Positions 50,732 through 60,478 are shown, numbered from the stretch's first letter. The stretch is 64,000 nt of DNA from Acinetobacter geminorum (GCF_013009345.1 NZ_JABELE010000004.1:62001-126000); one strand, 5' to 3'. Notes: generated by a model from the letters alone, not told the origin. Translations and numbers: made by a program.

Positions 50732-52300
50732 TTATTTTTCTACAATCGCAACCACACCTTCACCACCTGCTGTACAGATCGAGATTAAAGCGCGGCCTGA
50801 ACCTTTTTGATTAATCAATTTAGCAGCAGTTGCTAAGATACGACCACCAGTTGCAGCAAATGGATGGCCTGCACCTAAAGATGAACCATTTACGTTCAGT
50901 TTAGAACGGTCAATTGAACCTAAAGGTGCTTCTAAACCAAGACGTTCTTTACAGAATTTTTCATCTTCCCAAGCTTTCAAAGTAGACAACACTTGGGATG
51001 CGAATGCTTCATGGATTTCGTAGAAATCGAAGTCTTGAAGTTTAAGGTTTGCACGCTTAAGCATACGAGGTACTGCATAAGCAGGAGCCATCAATAAGCC
51101 TTCTTTAGGGCCGTTTTTACCAATGAAATCAACAGCTGCTGTTTCAGAGAAAGAAAGGTAAGCTAAAACTTCATGACCGTTTTCTTTTGCCCATTCTTCA
51201 GAAGCAAGCAATACAACAGAAGCACCGTCAGTTAACGGAGTTGAGTTACCTGCTGTCATTGTTGCAGTTTCGCCTTTACCGAAAACTGGTTTCAATTTAG
51301 CAAGTTTTTCAACTGTACTGTCTGCACGTAAGTTGTTGTCACGGTTTAGACCTAAGAATGGAGTCATTAAGTCATCAAAGAAACCACGCTCATAAGCAGC
51401 AGCAAGTTTTTGATGGCTGCTTGCAGCTAGCTCGTCTTGTGCTTCGCGAGTGATACCCCATTCTAAAGCAGTGATTGCTTGGTGCTCACCCATTGAAAGG
51501 CCAGTACGCGGTTCACCGTTGCTTGGTGCATCAAGAAGCTTTTTAAAATCAATTTTTGTTAAAGCTTTAAGGCGGTCTTTACCTGTTTTAGCTACATTGA
51601 GCTCAAGTAAAACTTTACGTAAACCATCACCTACAGCGATTGGTGCATCAGAAGTTGTGTCTACACCACCTGCAATACCTACGTCGATTTGACCAAGCGC
51701 AATTTTGTTTGCAACTACAAACGCTGCTTGTAAACCTGTACCACAAGCAATTTGAATGTCATAAGCAGGAGTTTCAGGAGCAAGATCTGTGCTCAATACA
51801 ACTTCGCGAGTCATATTAAAGTCACGGCTGTGTTTTAAAACAGCACCAGCAACGACTTCACCAATACGCTTACCCTGTAAGTTAAAGCGTTCAACCAAAC
51901 CATTCAATGCTGCTGTCAGCATGTCAGAATTTGACGCTTTGAAATAAGCAGTATTTGAACGTGCAAATGGAATACGGTTGCCACCAATAATTGCAACGCG
52001 GCGAACAGTGTTTTGGCTCATGGTTTTATCCTGTTGAACAGAAGTTTTGGTTTTTGTTGCTTTTGGTGCTGCAGCTACATTTGAAGATGTAGACGAGGTT
52101 TCTGAAGCAGCGCTCTTGGTACGAGGGCTACGTGCAGGTGCAGTCGTTGAACGAGTACGTGTCGTTTTTGATGTATTAGTTGCTGCTTTAGAAGTAGTGC
52201 TGTTACGCTTAGCCGTGTTAGAAGCCGACTTTGATGTATTTGACACTTTTTCCTGAGCAGAATTCTCGACTGCTGGATTTTCTTGAGTTGTTTTGCTCAT
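50732..52300 (-). CDS. Acetyl-CoA C-acyltransferase (thiolase) with low-complexity N-terminal extension
   Basis: A 522-residue protein. Residues 1-93 are almost only Ser, Thr, Ala, Lys, Arg and Asn. The thiolase core starts near MSQNTVRRVAIIGGNRIPFA (residue 94), with the nucleophile Cys in IACGTGLQAAF, His in GAGHPFAATGG and the second Cys in SICTAGGEG. It condenses or cleaves beta-ketoacyl-CoA. Divergent from the long FabG gene, so both probably serve the same acyl-CoA pathway. An AGGATA ribosome-like site lies eight bases before codon 94, so a shorter product may also be made. Confidence 0.92.
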   Translation of the reverse strand: MSKTTQENPAVENSAQEKVSNTSKSASNTAKRNSTTSKAATNTSKTTRTRSTTAPARSPRTKSAASETSSTSSNVAAAPKATKTKTSVQQDKTMSQNTVRRVAIIGGNRIPFARSNTAYFKASNSDMLTAALNGLVERFNLQGKRIGEVVAGAVLKHSRDFNMTREVVLSTDLAPETPAYDIQIACGTGLQAAFVVANKIALGQIDVGIAGGVDTTSDAPIAVGDGLRKVLLELNVAKTGKDRLKALTKIDFKKLLDAPSNGEPRTGLSMGEHQAITALEWGITREAQDELAASSHQKLAAAYERGFFDDLMTPFLGLNRDNNLRADSTVEKLAKLKPVFGKGETATMTAGNSTPLTDGASVVLLASEEWAKENGHEVLAYLSFSETAAVDFIGKNGPKEGLLMAPAYAVPRMLKRANLKLQDFDFYEIHEAFASQVLSTLKAWEDEKFCKERLGLEAPLGSIDRSKLNVNGSSLGAGHPFAATGGRILATAAKLINQKGSGRALISICTAGGEGVVAIVEK

Positions 52301-52535
52301 AAGGCTTTTCCAAGCATAATAACGATATTCTTGTAAGCTACCTTAACACAATTCAAATAGACCTGTATTGACTAGAATGACATTGTAGATAGCATTCAGG
52401 TCAAGACATCCAAAGATGAAGTCAAGTATGATTTGGAGTAACTCTAATGAACGACTGCTTTCATATTGTTTCTATCCATCTCATAACATAATGAAGCCTG
52501 TCGTAGAAAATTCATTTCTTTGAGAGATAATAATC

Positions 52536-53927
52536 ATGACTGATCAATACCAAGCATTTACACAATCTCCTATTGGTAAATTCGTTGTCAAAAATCTGGG
52601 TTTACCATTGCCAGTTGTATTAGAGCGTTTTGAAAGTGCTCAGCCAGTAGTGAATGGTGCAGTATTGGTTGGCGCAGCGCCGTCAAGTGTATTGTCTGGT
52701 GCGATTGCACAAGTACTTAGCAATGTTCATGCAGATAGCTATGTAGGCAATAACGTTGCTTTGCAACAAGAAGCTGCAAAAGTTGGTTTAAATTTACGTC
52801 CATTCAATGCAGGCGATAAAGAATCAAAATTCAAAGCAGTTGTATTTGATGCATCTGGTATTCAAAACTCAGAACAGTTAAATGAACTTTATAAATTCTT
52901 TAACCCGATTGCACGTCAAGTTGCGACTTCTGGTCGAGTGATTGTGATTGGTACAACTCCTGAAACTGCAAAAACTGTAAAACAAGCGATTGCTCAGCGC
53001 GCACTTGAAGGCTTTATTAAATCTGTAGGTAAAGAATTTAAAAAGGGTATTACCGCTCAAGTTGTTTATGTAGATGAAGGTGCTGCTGCAAACCTTGAAT
53101 CAACTCTACGTTTCTTGCTTTCTCCACGTTCGGCTTATGTATCTGGTCAAGTGATTCGTGTATCTAAAGCAGATGTAGTTGATATTGATTGGGCAAAACC
53201 GCTTGCTGGTAAAACTGCGTTAGTAACTGGTGCAAGCCGAGGTATTGGTGAGGCAATTGCACATGTGTTGGCGCGTGACGGTGCGCATGTTATTTGTTTA
53301 GACGTACCACAACAACAAGCTGACCTTGACCGTGTAGCTGCTGACATTGGCGGTTCTACATTGGCAATTGACATTACAGCTACCGATGCAGGTGAAAAAA
53401 TTAAAGCTGCTGCAGCAAAACAAGGCGGTTTAGATATTATTGTTCATAACGCGGGTATTACACGTGACAAAACTTTGGCAAACATGAAGCCAGAGCTTTG
53501 GGACTTGGTAATTAACATTAACTTGTCTGCTGCTGAACGTGTAAATGACTACTTGTTAGAAAACGATGGTCTAAATGCAAATGGCCGTATTGTTTGTGTA
53601 TCATCAATTAGTGGTATTGCTGGTAACCTTGGTCAAACGAACTATGCTGCGTCAAAAGCTGGTGTGATTGGTCTAGTGAAATTTACTGCGCCTATCTTAA
53701 AAAATGGTATTACCATTAACGCAGTAGCACCTGGTTTTATCGAGACTCAAATGACTGCTGCGATTCCATTTGCAATTCGCGAAGCTGGTCGCCGTATGAA
53801 CTCAATGCAACAAGGTGGTTTACCTGTTGATGTAGCAGAAACGATTGCATGGTTTGCATCAACTGCTTCTACAGGGGTAAATGGCAACGTTGTGCGTGTA
53901 TGTGGTCAAAGCTTGTTGGGCGCTTAA
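52536..53927 (+). CDS. Long-form 3-oxoacyl-ACP/CoA reductase (FabG-like SDR)
   Basis: A 463-residue two-part SDR. Residues about 1-220 form a degenerate Rossmann-like domain (QSPIGKFVVKNLGLPLPVVL start), and about 225-460 are a complete classical SDR: TALVTGASRGIGEA, HNAGITRDKTLANM, SSISGIAGNLGQTNYAASK with the YxxxK pair, and APGFIETQMTA. This plan is that of the high-molecular-weight FabG4-type reductases, which prefer CoA thioesters. It is followed by a MaoC-type hydratase gene, with a thiolase gene divergent upstream. Confidence 0.92.
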   Translation: MTDQYQAFTQSPIGKFVVKNLGLPLPVVLERFESAQPVVNGAVLVGAAPSSVLSGAIAQVLSNVHADSYVGNNVALQQEAAKVGLNLRPFNAGDKESKFKAVVFDASGIQNSEQLNELYKFFNPIARQVATSGRVIVIGTTPETAKTVKQAIAQRALEGFIKSVGKEFKKGITAQVVYVDEGAAANLESTLRFLLSPRSAYVSGQVIRVSKADVVDIDWAKPLAGKTALVTGASRGIGEAIAHVLARDGAHVICLDVPQQQADLDRVAADIGGSTLAIDITATDAGEKIKAAAAKQGGLDIIVHNAGITRDKTLANMKPELWDLVININLSAAERVNDYLLENDGLNANGRIVCVSSISGIAGNLGQTNYAASKAGVIGLVKFTAPILKNGITINAVAPGFIETQMTAAIPFAIREAGRRMNSMQQGGLPVDVAETIAWFASTASTGVNGNVVRVCGQSLLGA

Positions 53928-54001
53928 GCACTTTTAGCTAAATAGGGGTGCTTGTGCATCACTTTTTTATTCAAGAATCTATAAATTATAAAAGGTTAGG
54001 T

Positions 54002-54856
54002 ATGAATACTCGTCATTTTAGCCAGCTACCAAAAGCGGCATTGGCTTATCCAAAAGTTGTGCAAGGTTTAATTTTTAAAAAGCCGAAAGGTCCAAAAATA
54101 TTACCGCAAGTTGAATATGTGGTAGATACTTTAGAAATTGATCAGAATCACCTCAAAGCTTATAACGAAGTATGTGGCTTTCAAAATAATGGCTTTGTAC
54201 CCGCAATTTATTTGGCGGTGCTTTCTCAAAGTTTGCAAATGCACATGATGACAGCAGAAGCCTTTCCATTTCCAATTTTAGGTTTAGTGCATATCCGTAA
54301 CCAGATTAAACAAACCAGACCAATTGGTGTAACTGAAAAACTCACTCTGTCATGTAAGTTTGGGGAACTAAAACCGCATGATAAAGGTGTTCAGTTTGAC
54401 TTTATTACCACGGCAAAAGTTGGCAATGAAGTGGTGATGGAAGGTTTAACGACTTATTTATCTCGCCAAAAAGTCGAGAAAAGAGTAGGTGAGAAAGCCA
54501 AAGAAGAACAAGCACCAGTTTATGTTCCAAAGGCAGAGTGGAATATTTTAGAAAACACAGGTCGCCGTTATGCGAAAGTGTCTGGTGATTTTAATTTAAT
54601 TCACATTCATGCCATTACTGCAAAAGCATTTGGCTTTAAGCAAGCCATTGCGCATGGTATGTGGAGCAAAGCTAAAGCATTAGCAAACCTTGAATTACCA
54701 AATGCTTATGAAGCAGATGTGTGGTTTAAGCTGCCAATGTTCTTGCCATCAAAAGTTGAGTTTTTAACTGCCAATACAGATAAAAAGACTGATTTCTTGA
54801 TTCGTAATACGAAATCCCAAAAACCGCATGTTGCAGGAACAGTAAAAGCATTATAA
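54002..54856 (+). CDS. MaoC-like hot-dog dehydratase
   Basis: A 284-residue protein with two hot-dog halves. The hydratase motif lies in SGDFNLIHIHAITAKAFGFK (Asp and His of the R-specific hydratase family), followed by QAIAHGMWSKAKAL. Start at MNTRHFSQLP, after AAGGTTAGGT; an 18-codon upstream extension is unsupported. It follows the FabG-like gene by 74 bases and should dehydrate 3-hydroxyacyl-CoA or hydrate enoyl-CoA. Confidence 0.88.
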   Translation: MNTRHFSQLPKAALAYPKVVQGLIFKKPKGPKILPQVEYVVDTLEIDQNHLKAYNEVCGFQNNGFVPAIYLAVLSQSLQMHMMTAEAFPFPILGLVHIRNQIKQTRPIGVTEKLTLSCKFGELKPHDKGVQFDFITTAKVGNEVVMEGLTTYLSRQKVEKRVGEKAKEEQAPVYVPKAEWNILENTGRRYAKVSGDFNLIHIHAITAKAFGFKQAIAHGMWSKAKALANLELPNAYEADVWFKLPMFLPSKVEFLTANTDKKTDFLIRNTKSQKPHVAGTVKAL

Positions 54857-54863
54857 AAATATC

Positions 54864-54896
54864 AGCAGCCTGAACAGAGGTTTGGGCTGCTTTTGA
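54864..54896 (+). terminator. Terminator after the MaoC gene
   Basis: AGCAGCC and GGCTGCT, with an inner AAC/GTT helix, followed by four T residues. It may allow some read-through to the hydrolase gene. Confidence 0.75.
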
Positions 54897-54927
54897 GCAA
54901 AATAACAAAAAATGCAAGGAACTTCAT

Positions 54928-56187
54928 GTGATTAAAGAGATTTTACTGGCCGATACCCATAACTATCACGGTATTTTAGATGAACGTTTTATTGATTTAG
55001 CTCACCAGTTTAGCCGTCTTCAAGATGCTAGAACAGGACAAGGTGGAGCTGCTTTAGCGGTTTATTTTAGAGGTCAGAAAGTTGTAGATATCTACACCGG
55101 TCTAAAATCACAAACTGAAGCTTGGCAACCTGACACATTGGCAGTTTGCTATTCTACAGGTAAGGGCATACTTGCAACTTTAGCGCATATTTTAGTAAGT
55201 GAATGTTTTTTAGAATACGACAAACCGATTGCGACTTATTGGCCTGAGTTTGCTCAAAATGGAAAAGAGCAAATGACTTTGCGTCATGTGCTCAGCCATC
55301 AAAGTGGCATGTTTGATGTTCGTAATATCATCGAAAGTGCGAGAGAAATGCTCGACTGGTCACATATGTTAGATGTGGTTGCAGCGACTAAGCCAAGATT
55401 TTTTGCAGGAGAGGGTAATGCTTATCAAGCTTTAACATTTGGTTGGCTTGTGGGTGGTGTACTTGAAAAAGCAACTGGCCAATCTTTAGATCAGCTCATG
55501 CAAAATTATCTTGTTGAACCATTAAAGTTAGATGGGGCATATTTTGGGACGCCTGAAAATGAGTTGGATCGTGTAGCACGTTTAATTATTCAACCAAAAC
55601 CAGAAAAACCAGCGTCTACTCAAGTTGAAAAACCTAAAAAGCCACAGACGCGCAAGAGCTCACTCTCTGAAAAAATGATTACGTGGACTGGACAAGACCC
55701 TCAAGACTTTCAAGATGCCATGATTCCAAAAGGAATGAAACATCTTAGTTTCTTTAGTGACGAGGGATTGCAAGCAGTTATTCCAGCGGCGAACGGCACT
55801 TTTACTGCAAATAGTCTTGCTAAAATTTATGCGATGCTGGCAAATCAAGGTGAATGGGACGGACAGCAAATTATTCGCCCAGAAGTATTTAAAGAGCTCA
55901 GCACCATCCAAAGTTATGCACGTGATCGTGTTATGCCAATTCCGATGAATTGGCGCTTAGGATATCACCGCATTATTACCATGGGTAAACGCGCTAAAAA
56001 TGGATTTGGGCATATTGGCTACAATGGTTCAGGTGCATGGTGCGATCCTGAGCGTGACCTCAGCTTTGCTTATACCCATAACTTCCAGATTGGTTCAATC
56101 ACAGGCGATTATCGTTTGTGGGGACTGACTCAAGAAGCCTTACGTTGCAGCGACCAAATTTTAAAAGGTCGTAAAGGCTGGTTCTAA
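54928..56187 (+). CDS. Beta-lactamase-fold serine hydrolase (esterase/EstB-like)
   Basis: A 419-residue protein with the class C beta-lactamase/penicillin-binding fold. The nucleophile is in CYSTGKGILATL (SxxK), the Tyr motif may be YQAL, and the C-terminal HIGYNGSGAWCDPE replaces the KTG box. There is no signal peptide, so it acts in the cytoplasm, unlike true beta-lactamases; carboxylesterase is the likely activity. GTG start with AAGGAA upstream. It lies at the end of the acyl-CoA gene group. Confidence 0.88.
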   Translation: MIKEILLADTHNYHGILDERFIDLAHQFSRLQDARTGQGGAALAVYFRGQKVVDIYTGLKSQTEAWQPDTLAVCYSTGKGILATLAHILVSECFLEYDKPIATYWPEFAQNGKEQMTLRHVLSHQSGMFDVRNIIESAREMLDWSHMLDVVAATKPRFFAGEGNAYQALTFGWLVGGVLEKATGQSLDQLMQNYLVEPLKLDGAYFGTPENELDRVARLIIQPKPEKPASTQVEKPKKPQTRKSSLSEKMITWTGQDPQDFQDAMIPKGMKHLSFFSDEGLQAVIPAANGTFTANSLAKIYAMLANQGEWDGQQIIRPEVFKELSTIQSYARDRVMPIPMNWRLGYHRIITMGKRAKNGFGHIGYNGSGAWCDPERDLSFAYTHNFQIGSITGDYRLWGLTQEALRCSDQILKGRKGWF

Positions 56188-56200
56188 TTTTAGTATTTTA

Positions 56201-56228
56201 AAGCTGGCATTCTAATCAATGCCAGCTT
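56201..56228. terminator. Bidirectional terminator between hydrolase and amvR
   Basis: A perfect 11-bp stem, AAGCTGGCATT with AATGCCAGCTT, and a six-base loop between convergent genes. Confidence 0.82.
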
Positions 56229-56234
56229 CTATAT

Positions 56235-56813
56235 TTATAATAATTCTAGGCGAATAATCGCTTCGGTATGGCGCTTGAAGTCTTCTTCAGCTAAACCATG
56301 TAAACCAAGTTTATAAATCCCTTCTAATCCGCATACAAAGGCAATGAGTCGCCATGCAATGTCTGTGGAATTTGATCTGTTATTAAATTCGCCTTCTTTT
56401 TGGCCACACTCAATCGCTTGCACAATTGTTTCATGCCAACTTTGCATGGCAAGGTTATAAGCCTTTTGTATTTCAATATCTTGCTCAATCAAGAGTTCAG
56501 CTTCATTCCATAAACGTAAGTAGGGCTGAAGTCTGTCGATATTTTCTGCACCTAATAAGATGAAAAGTCTTTGAAATTGGCTGGTTGTTTGGAGAGTTTG
56601 TTCAATTTCATCGAGCTGTTCCATCAGCTTTAAAAAAGCTTCAGCTTTTAAATGAGATGCCGAAGAAAAATGATGATGAACTTGTCCGGTAGAGGTTTGT
56701 GCTTCTGTTGCGATTCTACGTACCGTCATGGCTGTAAAACCTTCAGCCAAAGCAACTTGCATGGCAGCTTGCAGAATCATTTCTCTGCGTTGATCGCGAT
56801 TAAGATAGGCCAT
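56235..56813 (-). CDS. amvR: TetR family regulator AmvR, repressor of amvA
   Basis: A 192-residue TetR protein. The HTH region is residues about 8-52 (REMILQAAMQVALAEGFTAM, QTSTGQVHHHFSSASHLKAE). The rest is a helical ligand domain. It is divergent from amvA with twin TTGGACA-type operators in between, as described for the SmvR/AmvR type. It should release DNA when the exporter's substrates, including polyamines and biocides, are present. Name follows from the amvA neighbour. Confidence 0.88.
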   Translation of the reverse strand: MAYLNRDQRREMILQAAMQVALAEGFTAMTVRRIATEAQTSTGQVHHHFSSASHLKAEAFLKLMEQLDEIEQTLQTTSQFQRLFILLGAENIDRLQPYLRLWNEAELLIEQDIEIQKAYNLAMQSWHETIVQAIECGQKEGEFNNRSNSTDIAWRLIAFVCGLEGIYKLGLHGLAEEDFKRHTEAIIRLELL

Positions 56814-56861
56814 GTTTTTTCACCTGACTGAATTCGACACAAATTACATTAAAACTAAAAC

Positions 56862-56915
56862 TTGGACAAGTGTCCAATTGTGTATATAATAACCACAATT
56901 TGAACACATGTCCAA
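56862..56915. promoter_or_regulatory. Twin TetR operator in the amvR-amvA intergenic region
   Basis: TTGGACAAGTGTCCAA (56862-56877) is an inverted repeat with perfect 7-base arms. A second copy, TTGAACACATGTCCAA (56900-56915), has one mismatch. Centres are 38 bases apart. TATAAT at 56884-56889 falls between them, so both promoters would be covered by bound repressor. Confidence 0.85.
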
Positions 56916-56937
56916 GTTTTGGATATTGAAGAGCGTT

Positions 56938-58416
56938 ATGCAAAAAAAATGGTTAATCCTGACAATTATCGTCCTTATTTATTTACCGGTTACGATTGAT
57001 GCAACGGTGATGCATGTTGCAACACCATCTTTAAGTGCAGCATTGAATTTAACTGCCAATCAGCTTTTATGGGTCATTGATATTTATTCACTGATTATGG
57101 CGGGTTTGATTTTACCGATGGGTGCACTCGGTGATCGTATTGGCTTTAAAAAATTATTATTTATTGGAACAGCAGTTTTTGGTGTTGGTTCGTTAGCTGC
57201 GGCTTTTTCTCCAACTGCCTATGCCTTAATTGCTTCCCGTGCTGTCTTAGGGCTAGGGGCAGCGATGCTTATTCCTGCCACTTTATCCGGCATCCGTAAT
57301 GCCTTTACCGAAGAAAAGCAGAGAAATTTTGCACTTGGTCTTTGGTCTACAGTGGGTGGTGGCGGAGCAGCTTTTGGTCCATTAGTGGGTGGATTTGTGT
57401 TGGAACACTTCCATTGGGGAGCTGTATTCCTTATCAATATCCCGATTATTTTAGTGGTTCTGGTTATGATTGTAATCATCATTCCTAAACAACAAGAGAA
57501 GACTGATCAGCCAATTAATTTAGGACAAGCTTTAATCTTGGTTGTAGCCATTTTAAGCTTGATCTATTCAATCAAATCGGCGATGTATAACTTCTCGGTA
57601 CTTACAGTCGTGATGTTTGTGGTAGGCATAAGTACTTTAATCCACTTCATTCGAAGCCAAAAAAGAGCTACGACGCCAATGATTGATCTGGAATTGTTTA
57701 AACATCCAGTGATTTCTACCAGTATTGTTATGGCCGTTGTTTCCATGATTGCTTTGGTTGGCTTTGAATTACTTTTGTCTCAAGAGTTGCAGTTTGTCCA
57801 AGGGTTTTCACCATTGCAGGCAGCCATCTTTATTATTCCATTCATGATAGCGATTAGTTTAGGTGGTCCATTAGCCGGAATTTGTTTAAATAAATGGGGA
57901 CTTAGACTTGTATCTACTGTTGGTATTTTAATAAGTGGATTTAGTCTATGGGGACTTGCCCAGCTCAACTTTTCAACTGACCACTTTTTAGCATGGACAT
58001 GTATGGTCTTTTTAGGATTTAGCATTGAGATTGCCTTACTTGCTTCAACTGCTGCGATTATGTCATCTGTACCTCCGCAAAAGGCGAGTGCAGCAGGTGC
58101 CATTGAAGGGATGGCTTACGAGCTTGGGGCTGGTTTGGGCGTTGCTATATTTGGGTTAATGTTATCTTGGTTTTATAGCCGCTCAATTGTTTTGCCAGCC
58201 GAGCTTCCGTCAGACTTAATTGAAAAATCGAGTATTTCAATTGGTGAAACCATGCAATTAGCCTCTAACCTTGAAAATCCTTTAGGAGGGCAATTAATTG
58301 CAGTTGCGCAGCAAGCTTTTAGCTATGCGCATAGCTGGGTGCTTACTGTCTCAGCTATTTGTTTCTTCCTTTTAACTGTATTTGTCTGGTTTAGCTTTCC
58401 AAAGAAAGTAAATTAA
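56938..58416 (+). CDS. amvA: AmvA multidrug exporter (MFS, DHA2, SmvA/QacA-like)
   Basis: A 492-residue MFS protein with 14 membrane segments, the reported length of A. baumannii AmvA. Near the start, YLPVTIDATVMHVATPSL and GALGDRIGFKKLL (motif A) follow the SmvA pattern, and GLGAAMLIPATLSGIR and STVGGGGAAFGPLVGG contain the drug-proton antiporter signatures. The ATG at 56938 is chosen because an ATG ten codons earlier lies within the second operator. Substrates include dyes, detergents, biocides, erythromycin and long polyamines. Repressed by AmvR. Confidence 0.95.
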   Translation: MQKKWLILTIIVLIYLPVTIDATVMHVATPSLSAALNLTANQLLWVIDIYSLIMAGLILPMGALGDRIGFKKLLFIGTAVFGVGSLAAAFSPTAYALIASRAVLGLGAAMLIPATLSGIRNAFTEEKQRNFALGLWSTVGGGGAAFGPLVGGFVLEHFHWGAVFLINIPIILVVLVMIVIIIPKQQEKTDQPINLGQALILVVAILSLIYSIKSAMYNFSVLTVVMFVVGISTLIHFIRSQKRATTPMIDLELFKHPVISTSIVMAVVSMIALVGFELLLSQELQFVQGFSPLQAAIFIIPFMIAISLGGPLAGICLNKWGLRLVSTVGILISGFSLWGLAQLNFSTDHFLAWTCMVFLGFSIEIALLASTAAIMSSVPPQKASAAGAIEGMAYELGAGLGVAIFGLMLSWFYSRSIVLPAELPSDLIEKSSISIGETMQLASNLENPLGGQLIAVAQQAFSYAHSWVLTVSAICFFLLTVFVWFSFPKKVN

Positions 58417-58421
58417 AACTA

Positions 58422-58458
58422 AAGGATAAAAAGAGAGACTACCTTTCTTTTTATCCTT
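58422..58458 (+). terminator. Terminator of amvA
   Basis: A 13-bp perfect stem, AAGGATAAAAAGA with TCTTTTTATCCTT, five bases after the amvA stop. Confidence 0.78.
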
Positions 58459-58674
58459 AAATATCTTTTTAATATTTTCTACATATTAAAAATTGGTTAT
58501 TTAATTCTCATAAACAAACTATTCTTTAAAAAGGTTCATATTTTTATTTCAAAATGATTCAGTAGTCATGCAATTGAAATTTAATAAAAAATTAATTGTT
58601 GTGAAATTGACTGCGTAAAAATGGTTTGCTAACCTGCTATTCGAAAAATCTAAAAACAAATAAAAGAGGCTGCT

Positions 58675-60456
58675 GTGAATTTTAAATTAAAAACATCACT
58701 CATTATTGGAGCAATTGTTGCATCTTCACTTGTATATGCCGCAACTGTACTTTCACCAAATCAGAATAATAATAGTGGATCAATTCCATCCGGTTATTCA
58801 GATTTAGAATTTAATCTAGCAAATGGGAATTGGGTCAAAAACCTTACTTTACCAACAAGCGCTAATAATTTGGACAAAATTACAATTCGTTCTAGTGCTG
58901 CTTATAGTAGTTATTTAGATACTTCTAATACCAATATTCCGTTAGAGGTTTTAAAAATAAATAGTGGAGATGTTTATCAATTCATCTTTAATAGCAGTCA
59001 AAATAAATGGATCGCTCAGTTAGCGACTGTGAGTCCTACTAATGGTGCAACCTATGAAGTCGTTCCATTAACAACTGCATCTATGCAAAAAGTAATCATT
59101 CAAAATGACAAATGGGCACAAACCATTGCTTTACCGAGTGACGTACGTGACGGAACAACCGTACAAGTTGTTTCTACAGCAAGTACAAGTTCGGAGATTG
59201 ATAAAACAAACTTACTATTCCCGAGCAGTTTTATATTAAAAAATGGATCTGAATATTGGTTTAAATATTATTCTGCTTTAGGAAAATGGGTTCCAGAATA
59301 TATAAAACCACAGAAGCGAAATGTTCAGCAAATCGGAACATCTTTAGCAGCAGTAAATAGTCCACTTACCGAAGTTTCATTTGGAGATGGAAATTGGGTT
59401 TCCAATTTCACTTTGCCGACCACTGCAAGTGATAGGGATAGAATTATTATCAAGTCTACAGCGACTTGGTCTGCAAAAATTAATAATACCAATATTAATA
59501 GCCAAGCGACTTTAACGCTTAAAACAGGCGATCAATATGAGTTTATGTATGTAAGTGACAAAGGATATTGGCAGTTGATCTCTTCACCAACAAAGCTGAT
59601 TGATTCTACAGCAACAATCCCTGCAACTTTACCGAATATGACTCAGCCTACTTTAAAGGTGAAACTGTCTACATCAAATTGGCAACCAACCTTACAACTA
59701 CCTGCTAAAGCTCAAGTCGGCGATAAAGTTGTTATTGTGTCTAATGCATCGGCAGACACCTATATTAATGCCGCTAATGGCTTGTCTACTGCAATTAAAA
59801 ATGGTGAAAATCGCCGTTTTATTTACACCGCTCAAGGCTGGACAGTAGATAGTTATACAATTGATATGTTGTTGGTTTCTAGCCCAGAGGTAAATTCAAT
59901 TTTAGGAGAAAGCGCTGCAAAACTTAGAATGATTGAAGGCGTAAATTTAACGAATTTAACTGCTGAAAATTCGAATGCACGTTTTTACTTAAGAGATGTA
60001 GGTTACCTAACTTACAAAATTCCTGCTGCCACTTTAAAAGAAGCAATCTCTACTGGACGAGATGACACGACTGTACAAAATGAGCGTAAACGTGTATTGG
60101 CAGACGGTGTTTATTATCAAGGTAATGAACCAGGTGATGGCGGTTGTGGTTGGGCTTGGATTAATGCTTCTGCATATAACATGATTGGCGCAAATGATAT
60201 TGCAGGTTGTTCTTTCGCGGCCATGCGTCATGAAGTCGGGCACAATCTTGGTCTGTACCATAATGGTTCAACTAATATTGGCTCAGGTTTTGCCCATCCG
60301 TTAGGAAGTACTGCAATGGGTGGCAATAATATTAATTTCTATTCGAGTCCATATCTATACAACCCGAAATATGGCGTACGTTTAGGTGTAGAAGGAAAAA
60401 TTGATGCGGTCAGTGTTATTAACCTGAATGCACTGAAAATTTCTCTATATAACTAA
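58675..60456 (+). CDS. cpaA: CpaA secreted zinc metalloprotease (coagulation-targeting, type II secretion substrate)
   Basis: A 593-residue protein with GTG start after AGAGG. A signal peptide (about residues 1-22, ending VYA) is followed by four tandem beta-rich repeats, each with a pattern like NGNWVKNLTLPTSANNLDKI and a closing GDxYxFxY strand (about 30-125, 130-220, 225-310, 320-395). A catalytic domain follows with HEVGHNLGLYH (about 519-529) and a Met-turn in STAMGG. This is the CpaA plan: adamalysin-like protease preceded by carbohydrate-binding-like repeats, cleaving O-glycosylated host proteins such as factors V and XII. Secretion depends on the next gene. Confidence 0.93.
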   Translation: MNFKLKTSLIIGAIVASSLVYAATVLSPNQNNNSGSIPSGYSDLEFNLANGNWVKNLTLPTSANNLDKITIRSSAAYSSYLDTSNTNIPLEVLKINSGDVYQFIFNSSQNKWIAQLATVSPTNGATYEVVPLTTASMQKVIIQNDKWAQTIALPSDVRDGTTVQVVSTASTSSEIDKTNLLFPSSFILKNGSEYWFKYYSALGKWVPEYIKPQKRNVQQIGTSLAAVNSPLTEVSFGDGNWVSNFTLPTTASDRDRIIIKSTATWSAKINNTNINSQATLTLKTGDQYEFMYVSDKGYWQLISSPTKLIDSTATIPATLPNMTQPTLKVKLSTSNWQPTLQLPAKAQVGDKVVIVSNASADTYINAANGLSTAIKNGENRRFIYTAQGWTVDSYTIDMLLVSSPEVNSILGESAAKLRMIEGVNLTNLTAENSNARFYLRDVGYLTYKIPAATLKEAISTGRDDTTVQNERKRVLADGVYYQGNEPGDGGCGWAWINASAYNMIGANDIAGCSFAAMRHEVGHNLGLYHNGSTNIGSGFAHPLGSTAMGGNNINFYSSPYLYNPKYGVRLGVEGKIDAVSVINLNALKISLYN

Positions 60457-60478
60457 TTTCTATTTTTAGCTGTAAATA

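Noticed and set aside
54928..56187. Chromosomal AmpC-type beta-lactamase
   Set aside because: No signal peptide and no KTG box; the fold is shared by esterases, so resistance should not be inferred.
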